A stretch of 64,000 nt of DNA from JBEBGV01 sp040081265 (GCA_040081265.1 JBEBGV010000018.1:1-64000); one strand, 5' to 3'; counted from the first letter of the stretch, positions 41,765 through 50,725 are shown. Notes: a model not told the origin generated them from the sequence alone. A program made the numbers and translations.

Positions 41765-44422
41765 GTGACACTGACCCCCGGCACCCGCATCGGTCCCTAC
41801 CTCGTTGACGTGTTGATCGGCGTTGGCGGCATGGGCGAGGTCTATCGCGCCACCGACACCCGTCTCAAACGTCTGGCTGCCATCAAAGTGTTGCCGGAGG
41901 CCGTGGCGGCCGATGCGGAGCGGCTGGCGCGCTTCCAGCGTGAAGCGGAAGTGCTCGCGTCGTTGAACCATCCAAATATCGCCGCGGTCTACGGGCTCGA
42001 GGAGGAAGCGGGCGTCAAAGCCATTGCGATGGAGCTGGTCGATGGCGAGTCGCTCGCCGACCGCTTGAGCCGCGGTGCGCTCACCGTGCCCGAGGTCCTC
42101 CAGATGGCGCGGCAGATTGCCGCAGCGCTCGAGGCGGCACACGATCAGGGCATCATCCATCGCGACCTCAAGCCTGCGAACATCAAGGTCACCCGAGACG
42201 GCACCATCAAAGTGCTCGACTTCGGACTCGCGAAGGTCGTGGAATCCGTCTCCGCCCAGCCGCAGGCGTCGGAGGCGCCCACCCTGACCTCGCCGATGCT
42301 CCTCACGGGTGCCGGTGTCATCCTGGGCACCGCCGCCTACATGAGCCCTGAACAGGCGCGAGGAGGCCCGCTCGACCGACGAACTGACCTGTGGTCGTTT
42401 GGCGCAGTGGTCTTCGAACTCCTGACGAGGCGCCGGGCCTTTGCGGGCGACTCCACGCAGGACGCGCTGGCTGCCGTGCTGGCCAAGGACCCGGAGTGGG
42501 AGACGTTGCCCGACGAGGTGCCAGACGGCGTACGTCGCCTGCTGCGCCGTTGCCTCGAGAAGGATCGACGGCATCGCCTCGATTCGGCCAGGGTGGTTCG
42601 GTGGGAGCTGGATGACGCACTGCAGTCGCCGACCGGAAACGCGGCTTCACCGACACTGCCGCCCGCGCGCTCCATGGCACCGCTCTGGGCAGCGTTGGGC
42701 GTGGCGGTGCTGGCTGCAGGACTTCTCTCGGTGCCAGCCGTTCAGCATCTGCGGGAGCAGCCGTCAGAGGTAGGCCTGGAGACGCGGACCGACATCGTGA
42801 CTCCGGATTCGACGGACCCGCTGTCGTTGGCGCTGTCACCGGACGCTCATGCACTCGCCTTCGTGGCGGGGGCGGACGGGGAATCCGCCCTCTGGGTGCG
42901 TGACCTGGGCGAGGCCGAGGCGCGTCCCCTGCCAGGCACGGAGGGCGCAGCGTATCCGTTCTGGGCACCTGACGGGCGCTCGCTGGGGTTCTTCGCCGAA
43001 GGACAGCTCAAGCGGGTTGAGGTCACCGGAGGCGCACCTCCACAGACGCTCACGTCCACCGGTGCGGTGGCTCGCGGCGGCACGTGGAATCGAGACAACG
43101 TCGTGCTGTTCGCTCCGAGCGGCGCCGGGCCGCTGTTTCGGTTGACGAGTTCGGGCGGCGAGGTCGCACAGGTCTCGACGCTGGCTCCCGGGCAAGCTGG
43201 TCACCGCTTCCCCCAGTTCCTGCCCGACGGCCGACGATTCCTGTTCTATGCCGTCGGGCGAGACGAGGCCGGCGGCATCTTCATTGGCTCGCTCGACTCG
43301 GCAGACACCGTGCGCGTGACGCCGGCCGAAACAGCGGGCTTCTTCCTCTCACCTGGGTGGCTGCTGTGGGTCCGCGGGGGGGCGCTCGTCGCGCAGCGGC
43401 TGGACGTGGATCGAGGCACCCTCCTTGGGGAGCTGGTCACGGTCTCCAACGAGGTGGCAACGGATGCGCCCGAGCGCTTCGCCGGCGTGAGCGTTTCAGC
43501 GGCCGGCGGGGTGGCCTACCGTGGGGGAGCCGGCTTGCGTCAGCAGTTGCAGTGGCTCGATCGAATCGGCCGAACCCTTGGCACGCTGGGAGAGCCCCGC
43601 AGCGGTCAAACCTTACAGTCACAGACAATCGCACCCGACGGCCGGCGGGTGGCGGTGTCGCTCACCGCGCAGGGGAATCAGGACATCTGGATCATGGAGG
43701 ATGCGAGGACGCGCCGCCTGACCTTCGACTCCGGCGTGGACCGCTTTCCCGTCTGGTCCTTCGACGGCAGGCAGATAGCGTTCACATCGGACCGGACCGG
43801 GCAGAGCGACATCTACGTCACCGGGTCCGCAGGTGGAGGCACAGAGCAGTTGCTCGTCGCCTCCGCTCAGTACAAGAACGCAACCGACTGGTCGCGCGAC
43901 GGTCGGTACTTGCTCTACCAGAGTCAGGCGGAAGCCTCACGTGGGGGGTTCGACATATGGGTGCAGCCCCTGTCTGGCGGCGCACCGCCGTGGCCGCTCC
44001 TGCAAACTCCGGCAGCTGAGACCAACGGTAAGTTCTCCCCCGATGGGCGCTGGGTCGCGTACACGTCCAACGAGTCGGGCCGTCGAGAGGTCTACGTTCG
44101 GCCGTTTGCGTCGGACGGCCCGTCTGCCGCTGTCGGCCAGTGGCAGATTTCTAATGCAGGGGGCGAGAATCCTTCGTGGGCACCGGATGGCCGCGAGTTG
44201 TACTTCCTCAATCCGGCACGCGAGATGATGGCTGCGCCGATTGCTGGTCTCGGCGACGCCCTCGAGCACGGTCAACCCACGATGTTGTTCCGGGCACCAC
44301 TGAGTGGAGTGAACAACTCGTTCAAGGTCTCCGTGGACGGTCGTTTCCTCTTCCTCACGACGCTGGAGGATGACACGCCGCCGATTCGGCTGATCCAGCA
44401 CTGGACGGCCGGACAGCCCTGA
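41765..44422 (+). CDS. Ser/Thr protein kinase with C-terminal PD40 propeller (receptor 1)
   Basis: An 885-aa membrane kinase of the Hanks type. Kinase domain (about 10-275): glycine loop IGVGGMGEVYRA, catalytic Lys in AAIKVLPE, HRDLKPANIKV, DFGLAK, AAYMSPEQ. A single membrane helix (about 305-325) is followed by an extracytoplasmic region with repeated propeller motifs (SPDAHALAFVAGA, APDGRRVAVSLTA, SFDGRQIAFTSDR, SPDGRWVAYTSNESGRREVYVRPF). This sensor-propeller kinase type is greatly expanded in Acidobacteriota. GTG start close to a TATAAT. The ligand and targets are unknown. Confidence 0.93.
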   Translation: MTLTPGTRIGPYLVDVLIGVGGMGEVYRATDTRLKRLAAIKVLPEAVAADAERLARFQREAEVLASLNHPNIAAVYGLEEEAGVKAIAMELVDGESLADRLSRGALTVPEVLQMARQIAAALEAAHDQGIIHRDLKPANIKVTRDGTIKVLDFGLAKVVESVSAQPQASEAPTLTSPMLLTGAGVILGTAAYMSPEQARGGPLDRRTDLWSFGAVVFELLTRRRAFAGDSTQDALAAVLAKDPEWETLPDEVPDGVRRLLRRCLEKDRRHRLDSARVVRWELDDALQSPTGNAASPTLPPARSMAPLWAALGVAVLAAGLLSVPAVQHLREQPSEVGLETRTDIVTPDSTDPLSLALSPDAHALAFVAGADGESALWVRDLGEAEARPLPGTEGAAYPFWAPDGRSLGFFAEGQLKRVEVTGGAPPQTLTSTGAVARGGTWNRDNVVLFAPSGAGPLFRLTSSGGEVAQVSTLAPGQAGHRFPQFLPDGRRFLFYAVGRDEAGGIFIGSLDSADTVRVTPAETAGFFLSPGWLLWVRGGALVAQRLDVDRGTLLGELVTVSNEVATDAPERFAGVSVSAAGGVAYRGGAGLRQQLQWLDRIGRTLGTLGEPRSGQTLQSQTIAPDGRRVAVSLTAQGNQDIWIMEDARTRRLTFDSGVDRFPVWSFDGRQIAFTSDRTGQSDIYVTGSAGGGTEQLLVASAQYKNATDWSRDGRYLLYQSQAEASRGGFDIWVQPLSGGAPPWPLLQTPAAETNGKFSPDGRWVAYTSNESGRREVYVRPFASDGPSAAVGQWQISNAGGENPSWAPDGRELYFLNPAREMMAAPIAGLGDALEHGQPTMLFRAPLSGVNNSFKVSVDGRFLFLTTLEDDTPPIRLIQHWTAGQP

Positions 44423-44437
44423 GGCGGGCGTCTGAGC

Positions 44438-44460
44438 GGCACGTCACGCCTTGACGTGCC
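44438..44460. terminator. Bidirectional hairpin terminator
   Basis: Perfect 9-bp stem GGCACGTCA/TGACGTGCC with a 5-nt loop, 16 nt past the stop of receptor 1. It has no U-tract. Confidence 0.5.
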
Positions 44461-44555
44461 TGACTCGCTGAGCGACGCCAGGGGCGCGCGGGAACTTCGC
44501 GTCACACGTCAGCACCTCGGCCCCGGCCCTTCGCCGGAGGATGCCTCCCACCGTT
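44444..44555 (-). pseudogene. Possible PIN-domain toxin remnant
   Basis: An unannotated minus-strand frame reading GGILRRRAGAEVLTCDAKF then PRAPGVAQRVRHVKA, ending at TGA (44444-44446). AEVLTCDAKF resembles the last acidic strand of VapC-type PIN domains. No start codon with an N-terminal half was found, so if real it is a decayed C-terminal fragment. Low certainty: the match is a short motif. Confidence 0.3.
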
Positions 44556-44634
44556 CGCTGAGTTCCGCCCACCGCAGAGGGCCTAGTGCTGCGACCTCGG
44601 CTGGCCGGAGAGGGAGAAGGCGGGATTGGCCAAA

Positions 44635-44757
44635 TCAGACGCGATGGCCACCTTCGCGGGACTTCCTGACGCGCTCACGCTCAGCCAGGAAATCCCACAG
44701 CCCGATTGCCAGGCTGACAACGATGATGGCAATGAAGAGCGCAGCGACACCACTCAC
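44635..44757 (-). CDS. Tiny single-helix membrane protein (40 aa)
   Basis: GTG start with a strong AGGAGG 6 nt upstream, placed over the end of the preceding small gene. The product has one hydrophobic helix (ALFIAIIVVSLAIGLWDFL) and a charged tail (AERERVRKSREGGHRV). It is probably cotranslated with the 64-aa protein just upstream. No family recognised. The ribosome-binding site and tight spacing support a real gene. Confidence 0.6.
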   Translation of the reverse strand: MSGVAALFIAIIVVSLAIGLWDFLAERERVRKSREGGHRV

Positions 44758-44759
44758 GG

Positions 44760-44954
44760 CTACCTCCTCCGCGCGAAATACAAGGCGAGACCGCCCAGCA
44801 CCATCCAGAGGACAAACCCGATCGCGATCAACCACCACGATACCGGGCCGTTGCCGATGAACTGCCCGAATACGAGCGCGCCCACCGCGACGTTCGCCAC
44901 ATCGGGCAGCTTGTCGATGAGGACAACGCGCTGCTCGTCGGTGAATCCTACCAT
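44760..44954 (-). CDS. Small membrane protein (64 aa)
   Basis: Protein begins MVGFTDEQRVVLIDKLPDVA and has two hydrophobic segments (VANVAVGALVFGQF and WWLIAIGFVLWMVLGGLALYF), ending in FARRR. The amphipathic first segment then a helix matches a recurring class of short acidobacterial and proteobacterial membrane proteins; I cannot name a function. It is divergent from receptor 2 and overlaps the ribosome-binding site of the 40-aa gene downstream. Confidence 0.65.
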   Translation of the reverse strand: MVGFTDEQRVVLIDKLPDVANVAVGALVFGQFIGNGPVSWWLIAIGFVLWMVLGGLALYFARRR

Positions 44955-45108
44955 CGTCGTCTGCGCGCCTCCGTTCGTCGACGAAGCGAGCGGCGTGCCA
45001 TGCGCGGACGTTTCCCGAACGCACGGCGGATGGCTCGAGTCCTTCGTCGAGATCGGCCAATCCTCGACGTCGACCAGCGGCGGATGTGGCAGAATCTGCG
45101 CGTATCCG

Positions 45109-47865
45109 GTGGCCCTGACTTCTGGCACACGCATCGGCGTCTACGAGATCACCGCCAAGATCGGCGAAGGAGGCATGGGCGAGGTGTATCGAGCCCACGA
45201 CACCAGGCTGGGTCGCGATGTCGCATTGAAGGTGCTGCCCGACGCGCTGGCGAGCGACCCCGAGCGCGTCGCGCGTTTTGAACGCGAAGCCCGCACCCTG
45301 GCCGCGCTCAATCATCCGCACATCGCACAGATTCACGGGTTCGAGCACGAGGGTCCGGTGCGCGCGCTCGTGATGGAGCTGGTCGAGGGGCCGACCCTGG
45401 CGGATCTCCTCGTACGCAGGGTGGGTCCGGCAGGACCCGCCGGTCTCCCGCTCGAGGACGCCCTCGCCATCGCGACGCAGATCGCCGGGGCGCTCGAGGC
45501 CGCGCACGAGCAAGGCATCGTCCACCGCGATCTCAAACCCGCCAACATCAAGGTGCGCGACGACGGCACCGTGAAGGTGCTCGATTTCGGCCTCGCCAAA
45601 GCAATGGATCCACACGCCGGGTCTAAAGACCCGGCCTACGTACCGCTCTCCCAGTCGCCCACCATTACCTCCCCCGCCCTGCTGACCGGCGCCGGGATGA
45701 TCCTCGGCACCGCCGCGTACATGAGCCCGGAACAAGCGAAGGGCCGGCCCGCGGACGCGCGCAGCGACATCTGGGCGTTCGGCGTTGTGCTCTTCGAGAT
45801 GCTCAGCGGCCGACGGGCGTTCGAGGGCGAGGACGTCGCCGACACGATCGCCCACGTGCTGACGAAGGAACCCGCGTGGGAGGCGCTCCCGCCAGCGACG
45901 CCGGCCGCCCTGCGGCGGCTGTTGCGCAAGTGCCTGGAGCGCAACCCCGCCGGACGGCTTCGCCACATCGCCGACGTACGGTTCGACCTGGCGGAGGCCG
46001 CGACGGAGCCGACTACGTCCCCGGGGTCGCCCATGCACCAGGCCGACATCGTCGCGCGCGGCTTCACGGCACGCCACGCGGTCCTCGCGGGTGGGTTGGC
46101 CGTGCTCGCGGCGGTGGTGTCTGTGGCGGCCACGCTCTACCTCCGTCCGGCGGCCGAGCCACCGCCAGAAGTCCAGTTCGATATTCCGGCGACCGGCACG
46201 TCCCCGTTCATCTCGATGTCGCCAGACGGGCGCATGATTGCCTATACCAGTCAGGACGGCGTAGGGCCCCAGTTGTGGGTCCGGTCGCTCGACGCCCGTG
46301 AGGCGCGGGTGCTGCCCGGTACAGAGGGCGCGAATATCCCCGATTGGTCGCCGGACAGCCGAGAGATCCTGTTCAACGCCGACCAGAAGCTCAAGAAGAT
46401 CAACGTCGCTGGAGGGCCACCGCAGACACTCACGTCACTGCTTCCAGGCAACTATCAACGCGCCACCTGGAGTCGTGACGGCGTGATTGTCTACTCAAAT
46501 GCCGGCCGGCTCTTTCGGGTGTCGGCTGACGGCGGTGACGCTGTGCAGATCGCCGCGCCAGACGGCGCGCAGGAGGAGATCTTCTACGCCACGCCGTGGT
46601 TTCTGCCAGACGGTCGGCGGTTCTTCTACACTGCGTGGAGCGCGAATCCAGACAATCGGGTCATCTACGTGGCCTCACTTGATTCGAACGAGCGAACGAG
46701 GCTGATGCCGGCGCAGGGCAAGGTGCAATACGTGGCATCCGGGCATGTGGTGTTCATACGGGACGGGACCCTCATGGCACAGCCGTTCGATCCGGCATCG
46801 CTCGCCTTTCGTGGCGATGCCGTGCCTCTTGTCGATCAAGTCAGATACATCGCTTCGAGCGGGCAAGCCTGGTTCCACGTGTCCGACGAAGGCTCCCTGA
46901 CCTATCGCAGGCCGTCCGCCGTAGGCGACGCCGGGGCCGCGCGGGAACTCGTGTGGTTCGATCGCGCGGGCAGGAAGGGCGACCCGCTCGGGCCTGCGGT
47001 GAACACCCTCAACGTGTCGCTGTCTCCGGATGGGTCACGAGTCGTTTCGCACGAAGGGACAGACGTTGGCCCGGCCGATGTCTGGGTCTACGAGATCGAG
47101 CGGAGCGTTCGCTCGCGCCTGACGACCGAGGCCCTGTTCGAGGGATGGGGCGTCTGGTCTCCGGACGGGACCGCGCTTGCGTTCGCTGCGGTTCGCGGCG
47201 GCAGTCTGGGTCTGTTCAAGAAGACGTCCGACGGGGCCGGTGCTGAACAACGTTTATTGGCAGGGGAGCCTGCCAGCGTTCTCACGCCACGCGACTGGTC
47301 GGGCACGGCGGGCGCGATCCTGTTCGACCGAGCGACCGGGGGTGGGGCCAGTTTGTCGGGGCAGCGAGATCTCTGGGTTCTGCCCACAACATCAGACGGT
47401 AAAGCCTCGGCGTACCTCGCGTCCGCGTTCGATGAAGGGCAGGGAATATTCTCGCCGAACGGCCGGTTCGTCGCCTACACCTCGAACGAGTCTGGCGCGT
47501 ACGAGGTGTTCGTGCGCCCTTATCCGGATGCGTCGAGCGGCAGGTGGCAGATCTCGACAGGCGGTGGACGGATGCCTAGGTGGCGTCGGGACGGGAAGGA
47601 GCTGTATTTCCTGGACGGAGACAGTCGCCTGAACGCCGTTTCAGTCGTGACCGACAGCGAATTCCGAGTGGGCACGACCACGTCGCTATTCTCTGCTCCG
47701 TTGGTCCAATTGGGCGTGCCTCAGAACCGTCCCTATGACGTCTCTGCCGACGGGCAGCGCTTCCTGCTCTCGGTTCCTCTTGCGACTCAGACACCCGCTG
47801 ACGCTCCGAACATCGACCCCATCACCGTGGTCCTCAACTGGACGAACCGGCTGGGACGTCGATAG
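45109..47865 (+). CDS. Ser/Thr protein kinase with C-terminal PD40 propeller (receptor 2)
   Basis: A 918-aa paralogue of receptor 1. The kinase has IGEGGMGEVYRAHDTRLG, catalytic Lys in ALKVLPD, HRDLKPANIKV, DFGLAKAMD and AAYMSPEQAKGR. One membrane helix (about 324-344) precedes the propeller repeats (SPDGRMIAYTSQDG, SPDSREILFNA, SPNGRFVAYTSNESGAYEVFVRPYPDA). I start at GTG 45109 (MALTSGTRIG); the frame is open upstream but that region is intergenic. Two REP-like palindromes are read in frame inside the kinase: GPAGPA in the region before HRD and HAGSKDPAY inside the activation segment. Confidence 0.93.
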   Translation: MALTSGTRIGVYEITAKIGEGGMGEVYRAHDTRLGRDVALKVLPDALASDPERVARFEREARTLAALNHPHIAQIHGFEHEGPVRALVMELVEGPTLADLLVRRVGPAGPAGLPLEDALAIATQIAGALEAAHEQGIVHRDLKPANIKVRDDGTVKVLDFGLAKAMDPHAGSKDPAYVPLSQSPTITSPALLTGAGMILGTAAYMSPEQAKGRPADARSDIWAFGVVLFEMLSGRRAFEGEDVADTIAHVLTKEPAWEALPPATPAALRRLLRKCLERNPAGRLRHIADVRFDLAEAATEPTTSPGSPMHQADIVARGFTARHAVLAGGLAVLAAVVSVAATLYLRPAAEPPPEVQFDIPATGTSPFISMSPDGRMIAYTSQDGVGPQLWVRSLDAREARVLPGTEGANIPDWSPDSREILFNADQKLKKINVAGGPPQTLTSLLPGNYQRATWSRDGVIVYSNAGRLFRVSADGGDAVQIAAPDGAQEEIFYATPWFLPDGRRFFYTAWSANPDNRVIYVASLDSNERTRLMPAQGKVQYVASGHVVFIRDGTLMAQPFDPASLAFRGDAVPLVDQVRYIASSGQAWFHVSDEGSLTYRRPSAVGDAGAARELVWFDRAGRKGDPLGPAVNTLNVSLSPDGSRVVSHEGTDVGPADVWVYEIERSVRSRLTTEALFEGWGVWSPDGTALAFAAVRGGSLGLFKKTSDGAGAEQRLLAGEPASVLTPRDWSGTAGAILFDRATGGGASLSGQRDLWVLPTTSDGKASAYLASAFDEGQGIFSPNGRFVAYTSNESGAYEVFVRPYPDASSGRWQISTGGGRMPRWRRDGKELYFLDGDSRLNAVSVVTDSEFRVGTTTSLFSAPLVQLGVPQNRPYDVSADGQRFLLSVPLATQTPADAPNIDPITVVLNWTNRLGRR
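45418..45441. repeat. Degenerate REP-like palindrome in kinase gene
   Basis: GGGTCC-GGCA-GGACCC with flanking GCAGGGT and GCC, read in frame as part of VRRVGPAGPAG. Receptor 1 lacks the equivalent residues. Confidence 0.5.
45614..45641. repeat. REP-like palindrome (subfamily B) within kinase activation segment
   Basis: GCCGGGTC (45616-45623), TAAA, GACCCGGC (45628-45635), then CTAC: the GTAG-led unit on the minus strand. It is in frame, encoding AGSKDPAY between DFGLAKAMD and SPTITSPALLTGAG. Confidence 0.75.
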
Positions 47866-47957
47866 TGGCGGGGCATTCCCCGCGGTGTACGGCCAGGCCC
47901 AGGAGATAGGCGTCGGTCACCTGCGTGGATGACATTCGCATCACGCTGACGACCGCA
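47846..47957 (-). pseudogene. C-terminal PIN-domain (VapC-like) fragment
   Basis: A minus-strand frame between the convergent receptor 2 and CotH genes reads MSSTQVTDAYLLGLAVHRG then ECPATIDVP. TDAYLLGLAVHRG and the following ATID match the last helix and acidic strand of VapC-type PIN toxins. No upstream PIN residues exist because the frame enters the CotH gene. It appears to be a toxin remnant left by deletion. Confidence 0.5.
47868..47883. terminator. Hairpin after receptor 2
   Basis: GCGGGG-CATT-CCCCGC, 6-bp stem, 2 nt past the stop of receptor 2 and between convergent genes. No U-tract. Confidence 0.4.
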
Positions 47958-49610
47958 TCAAGGCGCGACGCCTCGCAAGGTGATCGTGCCGCGCAGCACC
48001 CCGCCCTCACTGGCGCGCGCCTCCTCAAGGCGCAGTTCGCCGAAGTTCCCAAGGACTCGGTTCCGTGGGGCGCCGCCCGCCTCGATCATCGACACCAGTA
48101 CGCGCGCTCGATGCTGATCGACTGTGAAGGCACCTGGGCCGAACGCCATCGGGTCGACGGTCAGGGTGATGCGCCACGTGCGTGTGCCTGAGAGCGCTGT
48201 GATGACCACACCCGGATACCCGGCTCGCGCGTTGGGGAGCACTGTGGTGTAGGCGTAGGCGCCGAGCTGCTCGAACGTCACCGGCTGCCCGTCGATCTGC
48301 AGGGTCAGTTGTGCCGAGCCGACGCCCGACGGCGTCGGTGGCACTGCATTGCCCCATGGGGCGGTGAAGGTGGCCGTCAGCATATAGGGCACATTCCGCG
48401 GTGCCGTCGACACGGGCCAGTCGGGTCCGGGCTCGGTCAACTCCGGCGTGACCTCGGCCCGCCGGCGCGTGATGAAGCTGCGGATACGTTCGGCCGCGTC
48501 GGTTGCGTGAACCACGGGCACGACCGACAGCGGGAGCACCGGGCGCTGCAGAGCGTCGACGTCGGCGAGCATCCGGGCTTCGTCCCACACACCGCCAAGC
48601 AGGTCGCGTAGCTGCGCCTGGTAGCGCCGGCGGATCTCCGGCAGTTCCCAGAGTCGCCGCGACAGCAGCCCCGTGGCCTTGACGGACCTGGGCGGGTTGA
48701 GCGGAGCCACGTTGTTGCCGGGGTCGATGAACACCTGGTCGGCGCCCCACGTGATGAACCGAAGCTTCCCGTCGGCGGGGTGCACGTAAAGAAAGGTGTT
48801 GTTGCGATTGCCGGAGTAGCCGTCCCAGTGGCCGATCAGTGATTCGGCCGCCCAGAAACGGATGAAGCTGTCGAGGTCGACGAGTGCGCCAATCTCGGCG
48901 AGCGGGACCGGACCGTTCACACCAAGCAGGTCGCGCAGGCGTTCCAGCTTGAGCTGTGTCTCGCGGCTGCCCCCGCGTTTCTCGGCGATGCCCGACAGCT
49001 CGTCGGCCCTGAAGTCGCCGGTCGTGGCCTCGTAGAGGGCGCCACGGTCAGTGCCGAAGACCCGGCGCAGGAAGGGGCGGCCGATCGCCTCGACGTGGGT
49101 GTAGACGCCCATGTCCTCGTCGTTCACCCGCACATGCGCGTGGTTGGCGCGCGGCGCCGGGACACCGGCACGGGCGAAGAAGTCGTACGCCAGCAACTGG
49201 TTCACCAGCGTCAGATCCTGCACGTTGTTGTTGAGCGTGAGGTCGCTGACGCCGCCATAGGACACGTCGCGGACGAACGCGTCCATCTCGATCTTCAGCG
49301 AGGGCCGCGTCGAGACGACCGAGCCGAACGTGCCCTTTTTCCGAACGCCCACGCGTCCCACGCGCGTACCGTCGATCCAGAGTTCCGCAGGCTTCTGCAC
49401 GTAGCCATCCTCGGGCGACTGTCGCACGCTCTCGTCGGCGAGGGGACGGCTCGATCGCACGGTTCGCCAGTCGTCCGGCGTCATGACGATACGGATGTCG
49501 AGCACGCGGCTGCGTGCGAACACGGCCTGGTCGTCAGGGGCCTGCGCAAACGCAGGCGGCGAGGTGAGGCAGGCGAGGACGACGCACGCGGGGAGTAAAA
49601 GGGTGCGCAT
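47958..49610 (-). CDS. Secreted CotH-domain protein
   Basis: A 550-aa exported protein. A signal peptide (1-24, ending PAFAQA) is followed by a CotH kinase-like domain: VGVRKKGTFGSVVSTRPSLKIEMD, LTLNNNVQDLTLVNQLLAYDFF, VRVNDEDMGVYTHVEAI and the catalytic-type HWDGYSGNRNNTFLYV with FITWGADQVF. The last 130 residues form a separate beta domain. Some CotH-like proteins are atypical protein kinases; activity here is unproven. The ATG at 49610 is preceded by TAGAGT with a 7-nt gap. A second CotH protein is encoded at 50726. Confidence 0.85.
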   Translation of the reverse strand: MRTLLLPACVVLACLTSPPAFAQAPDDQAVFARSRVLDIRIVMTPDDWRTVRSSRPLADESVRQSPEDGYVQKPAELWIDGTRVGRVGVRKKGTFGSVVSTRPSLKIEMDAFVRDVSYGGVSDLTLNNNVQDLTLVNQLLAYDFFARAGVPAPRANHAHVRVNDEDMGVYTHVEAIGRPFLRRVFGTDRGALYEATTGDFRADELSGIAEKRGGSRETQLKLERLRDLLGVNGPVPLAEIGALVDLDSFIRFWAAESLIGHWDGYSGNRNNTFLYVHPADGKLRFITWGADQVFIDPGNNVAPLNPPRSVKATGLLSRRLWELPEIRRRYQAQLRDLLGGVWDEARMLADVDALQRPVLPLSVVPVVHATDAAERIRSFITRRRAEVTPELTEPGPDWPVSTAPRNVPYMLTATFTAPWGNAVPPTPSGVGSAQLTLQIDGQPVTFEQLGAYAYTTVLPNARAGYPGVVITALSGTRTWRITLTVDPMAFGPGAFTVDQHRARVLVSMIEAGGAPRNRVLGNFGELRLEEARASEGGVLRGTITLRGVAP

Positions 49611-49617
49611 GTCGCGC

Positions 49618-49623
49618 ACTCTA
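49618..49623 (-). promoter_or_regulatory. Leaderless -10 of the CotH gene
   Basis: TAGAGT ending 7 nt before the ATG at 49610, the TANNNT pattern seen at other starts here. Confidence 0.45.
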
Positions 49624-49655
49624 CTCCTGGTCGCGCCGGGCCGCAATGACAGGAC

Positions 49656-50687
49656 TTAGAACACCGCCAGCGGGTTCACCACCGCGCCGGTGGCGCCGCG
49701 CGGGGCTGCTGGCGCCACCATCAGCAGGAACTCCCAGCGCTTGAGCCGCGCGGCAGTCGCGGCGAGCTCACCAAGTTCTGCGTTGTCGAGCAGGTTCACG
49801 CCCAGGGCCGCGAGCGAGAGTTGATGATCGGCGTTGGGCCCATCTGAACCGATGAGCGCCACGTCGCGCGCCTTGAACCAGGGCATCATGCTCAGGTCGT
49901 AGCCGGCGCCGATATCGGGCTTCCCCCCGGTGAGGCCCGTGTAGATCAGCACCGCGTCGCCAGGTTGCACCGTCACACCGGTCTGCTTTTCCCAGGCGTC
50001 CATGTCGCTCGGCTTCAGGCGCTCGCCACGTTCGAGCGCCCGTCCCCGCAGGCGCGGGAAGTCCACGAGGATGCCGCGGGTAACGATGCCGCTGGCCAAG
50101 GTCGAGACGCCGTGCGTGGCGCACCCAGTTACTGGATCAACCGTACCCTGCATGGGTTTGCCGTTGTACAGCTTCCCGTCGTAGCTGTCGTGGCACAGCG
50201 CATCGAGATGCGTGAGCAGTGCCCCGTGCACGGCGGACTCCTGAATGTCGCTCGAGAATCCCGTGTAACGGCTCTCGGGTGGAAACACGCGGAGCCGCAT
50301 CTCGTAATACGGGTTGCCATCCGGGAGCTGATCTGCGGCAATCGCCGCGGACTTGGGCGTCAGCGTCACCGGTCGCAGGAGCGACACCACGGTGCCCGTC
50401 CGCGCGAGCATCAACGCGGCCAGTCGCTTTTCCGGTGTGATGAGGTTGAGCGCACCGCGCTCATCGTCCAACCCCCAGCGGCCCGCGTTGCTCAGCTCCT
50501 TCATCCACGCGTCTTTTTCGGCCGATGGACGATTGGCCGGCGGCAAAGCCTCGGCAGCTGCCGGGACGGACGCCGGCGTCGCACCAGCCGGACTCGCAGT
50601 GTCGCTGGGCGCCGGGGACGAGCACGCGAGAGACAGAGCGGCCGAACTCAGCAGGGTGGCGAGAATGCGAGCAAGGCGCAGACGCAT
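49656..50687 (-). CDS. Cyclase-family (kynurenine formamidase-like) lipoprotein
   Basis: A 343-aa exported protein. The lipobox SLACSS (Cys22) predicts lipidation. The C-terminal 270 residues are the cyclase fold with the metal signature VHGALLTHLDALCHDSYDG (His/Asp/His pattern like HxGTHxDxPxH of SynG/KynB proteins) and VTRGILVDFPRLRG. Such enzymes hydrolyse formamides or lactones. A periplasmic location is unusual for kynurenine formamidase. TACAAT ends 6 nt before the ATG at 50687. The true substrate is unknown. Confidence 0.83.
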   Translation of the reverse strand: MRLRLARILATLLSSAALSLACSSPAPSDTASPAGATPASVPAAAEALPPANRPSAEKDAWMKELSNAGRWGLDDERGALNLITPEKRLAALMLARTGTVVSLLRPVTLTPKSAAIAADQLPDGNPYYEMRLRVFPPESRYTGFSSDIQESAVHGALLTHLDALCHDSYDGKLYNGKPMQGTVDPVTGCATHGVSTLASGIVTRGILVDFPRLRGRALERGERLKPSDMDAWEKQTGVTVQPGDAVLIYTGLTGGKPDIGAGYDLSMMPWFKARDVALIGSDGPNADHQLSLAALGVNLLDNAELGELAATAARLKRWEFLLMVAPAAPRGATGAVVNPLAVF

Positions 50688-50693
50688 GCGGGC

Positions 50694-50718
50694 ATTGTAT
50701 GCCCGTGCCGACTACAAT
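50694..50718. promoter_or_regulatory. Divergent leaderless -10 pair
   Basis: TACAAT on the minus strand (50694-50699) lies 6 nt before the ATG at 50687, and TACAAT on the plus strand (50713-50718) lies 7 nt before the ATG at 50726. The two genes are 38 nt apart and appear to share back-to-back promoters without leaders. Confidence 0.5.
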
Positions 50719-50725
50719 ACGCCGC

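Noticed and set aside
44626..45108. N-terminal extension of kinase receptor 2
   Set aside because: The added residues are low-complexity, and the region holds two small minus-strand genes with a good ribosome-binding site; the kinase domain begins at GTG 45109.
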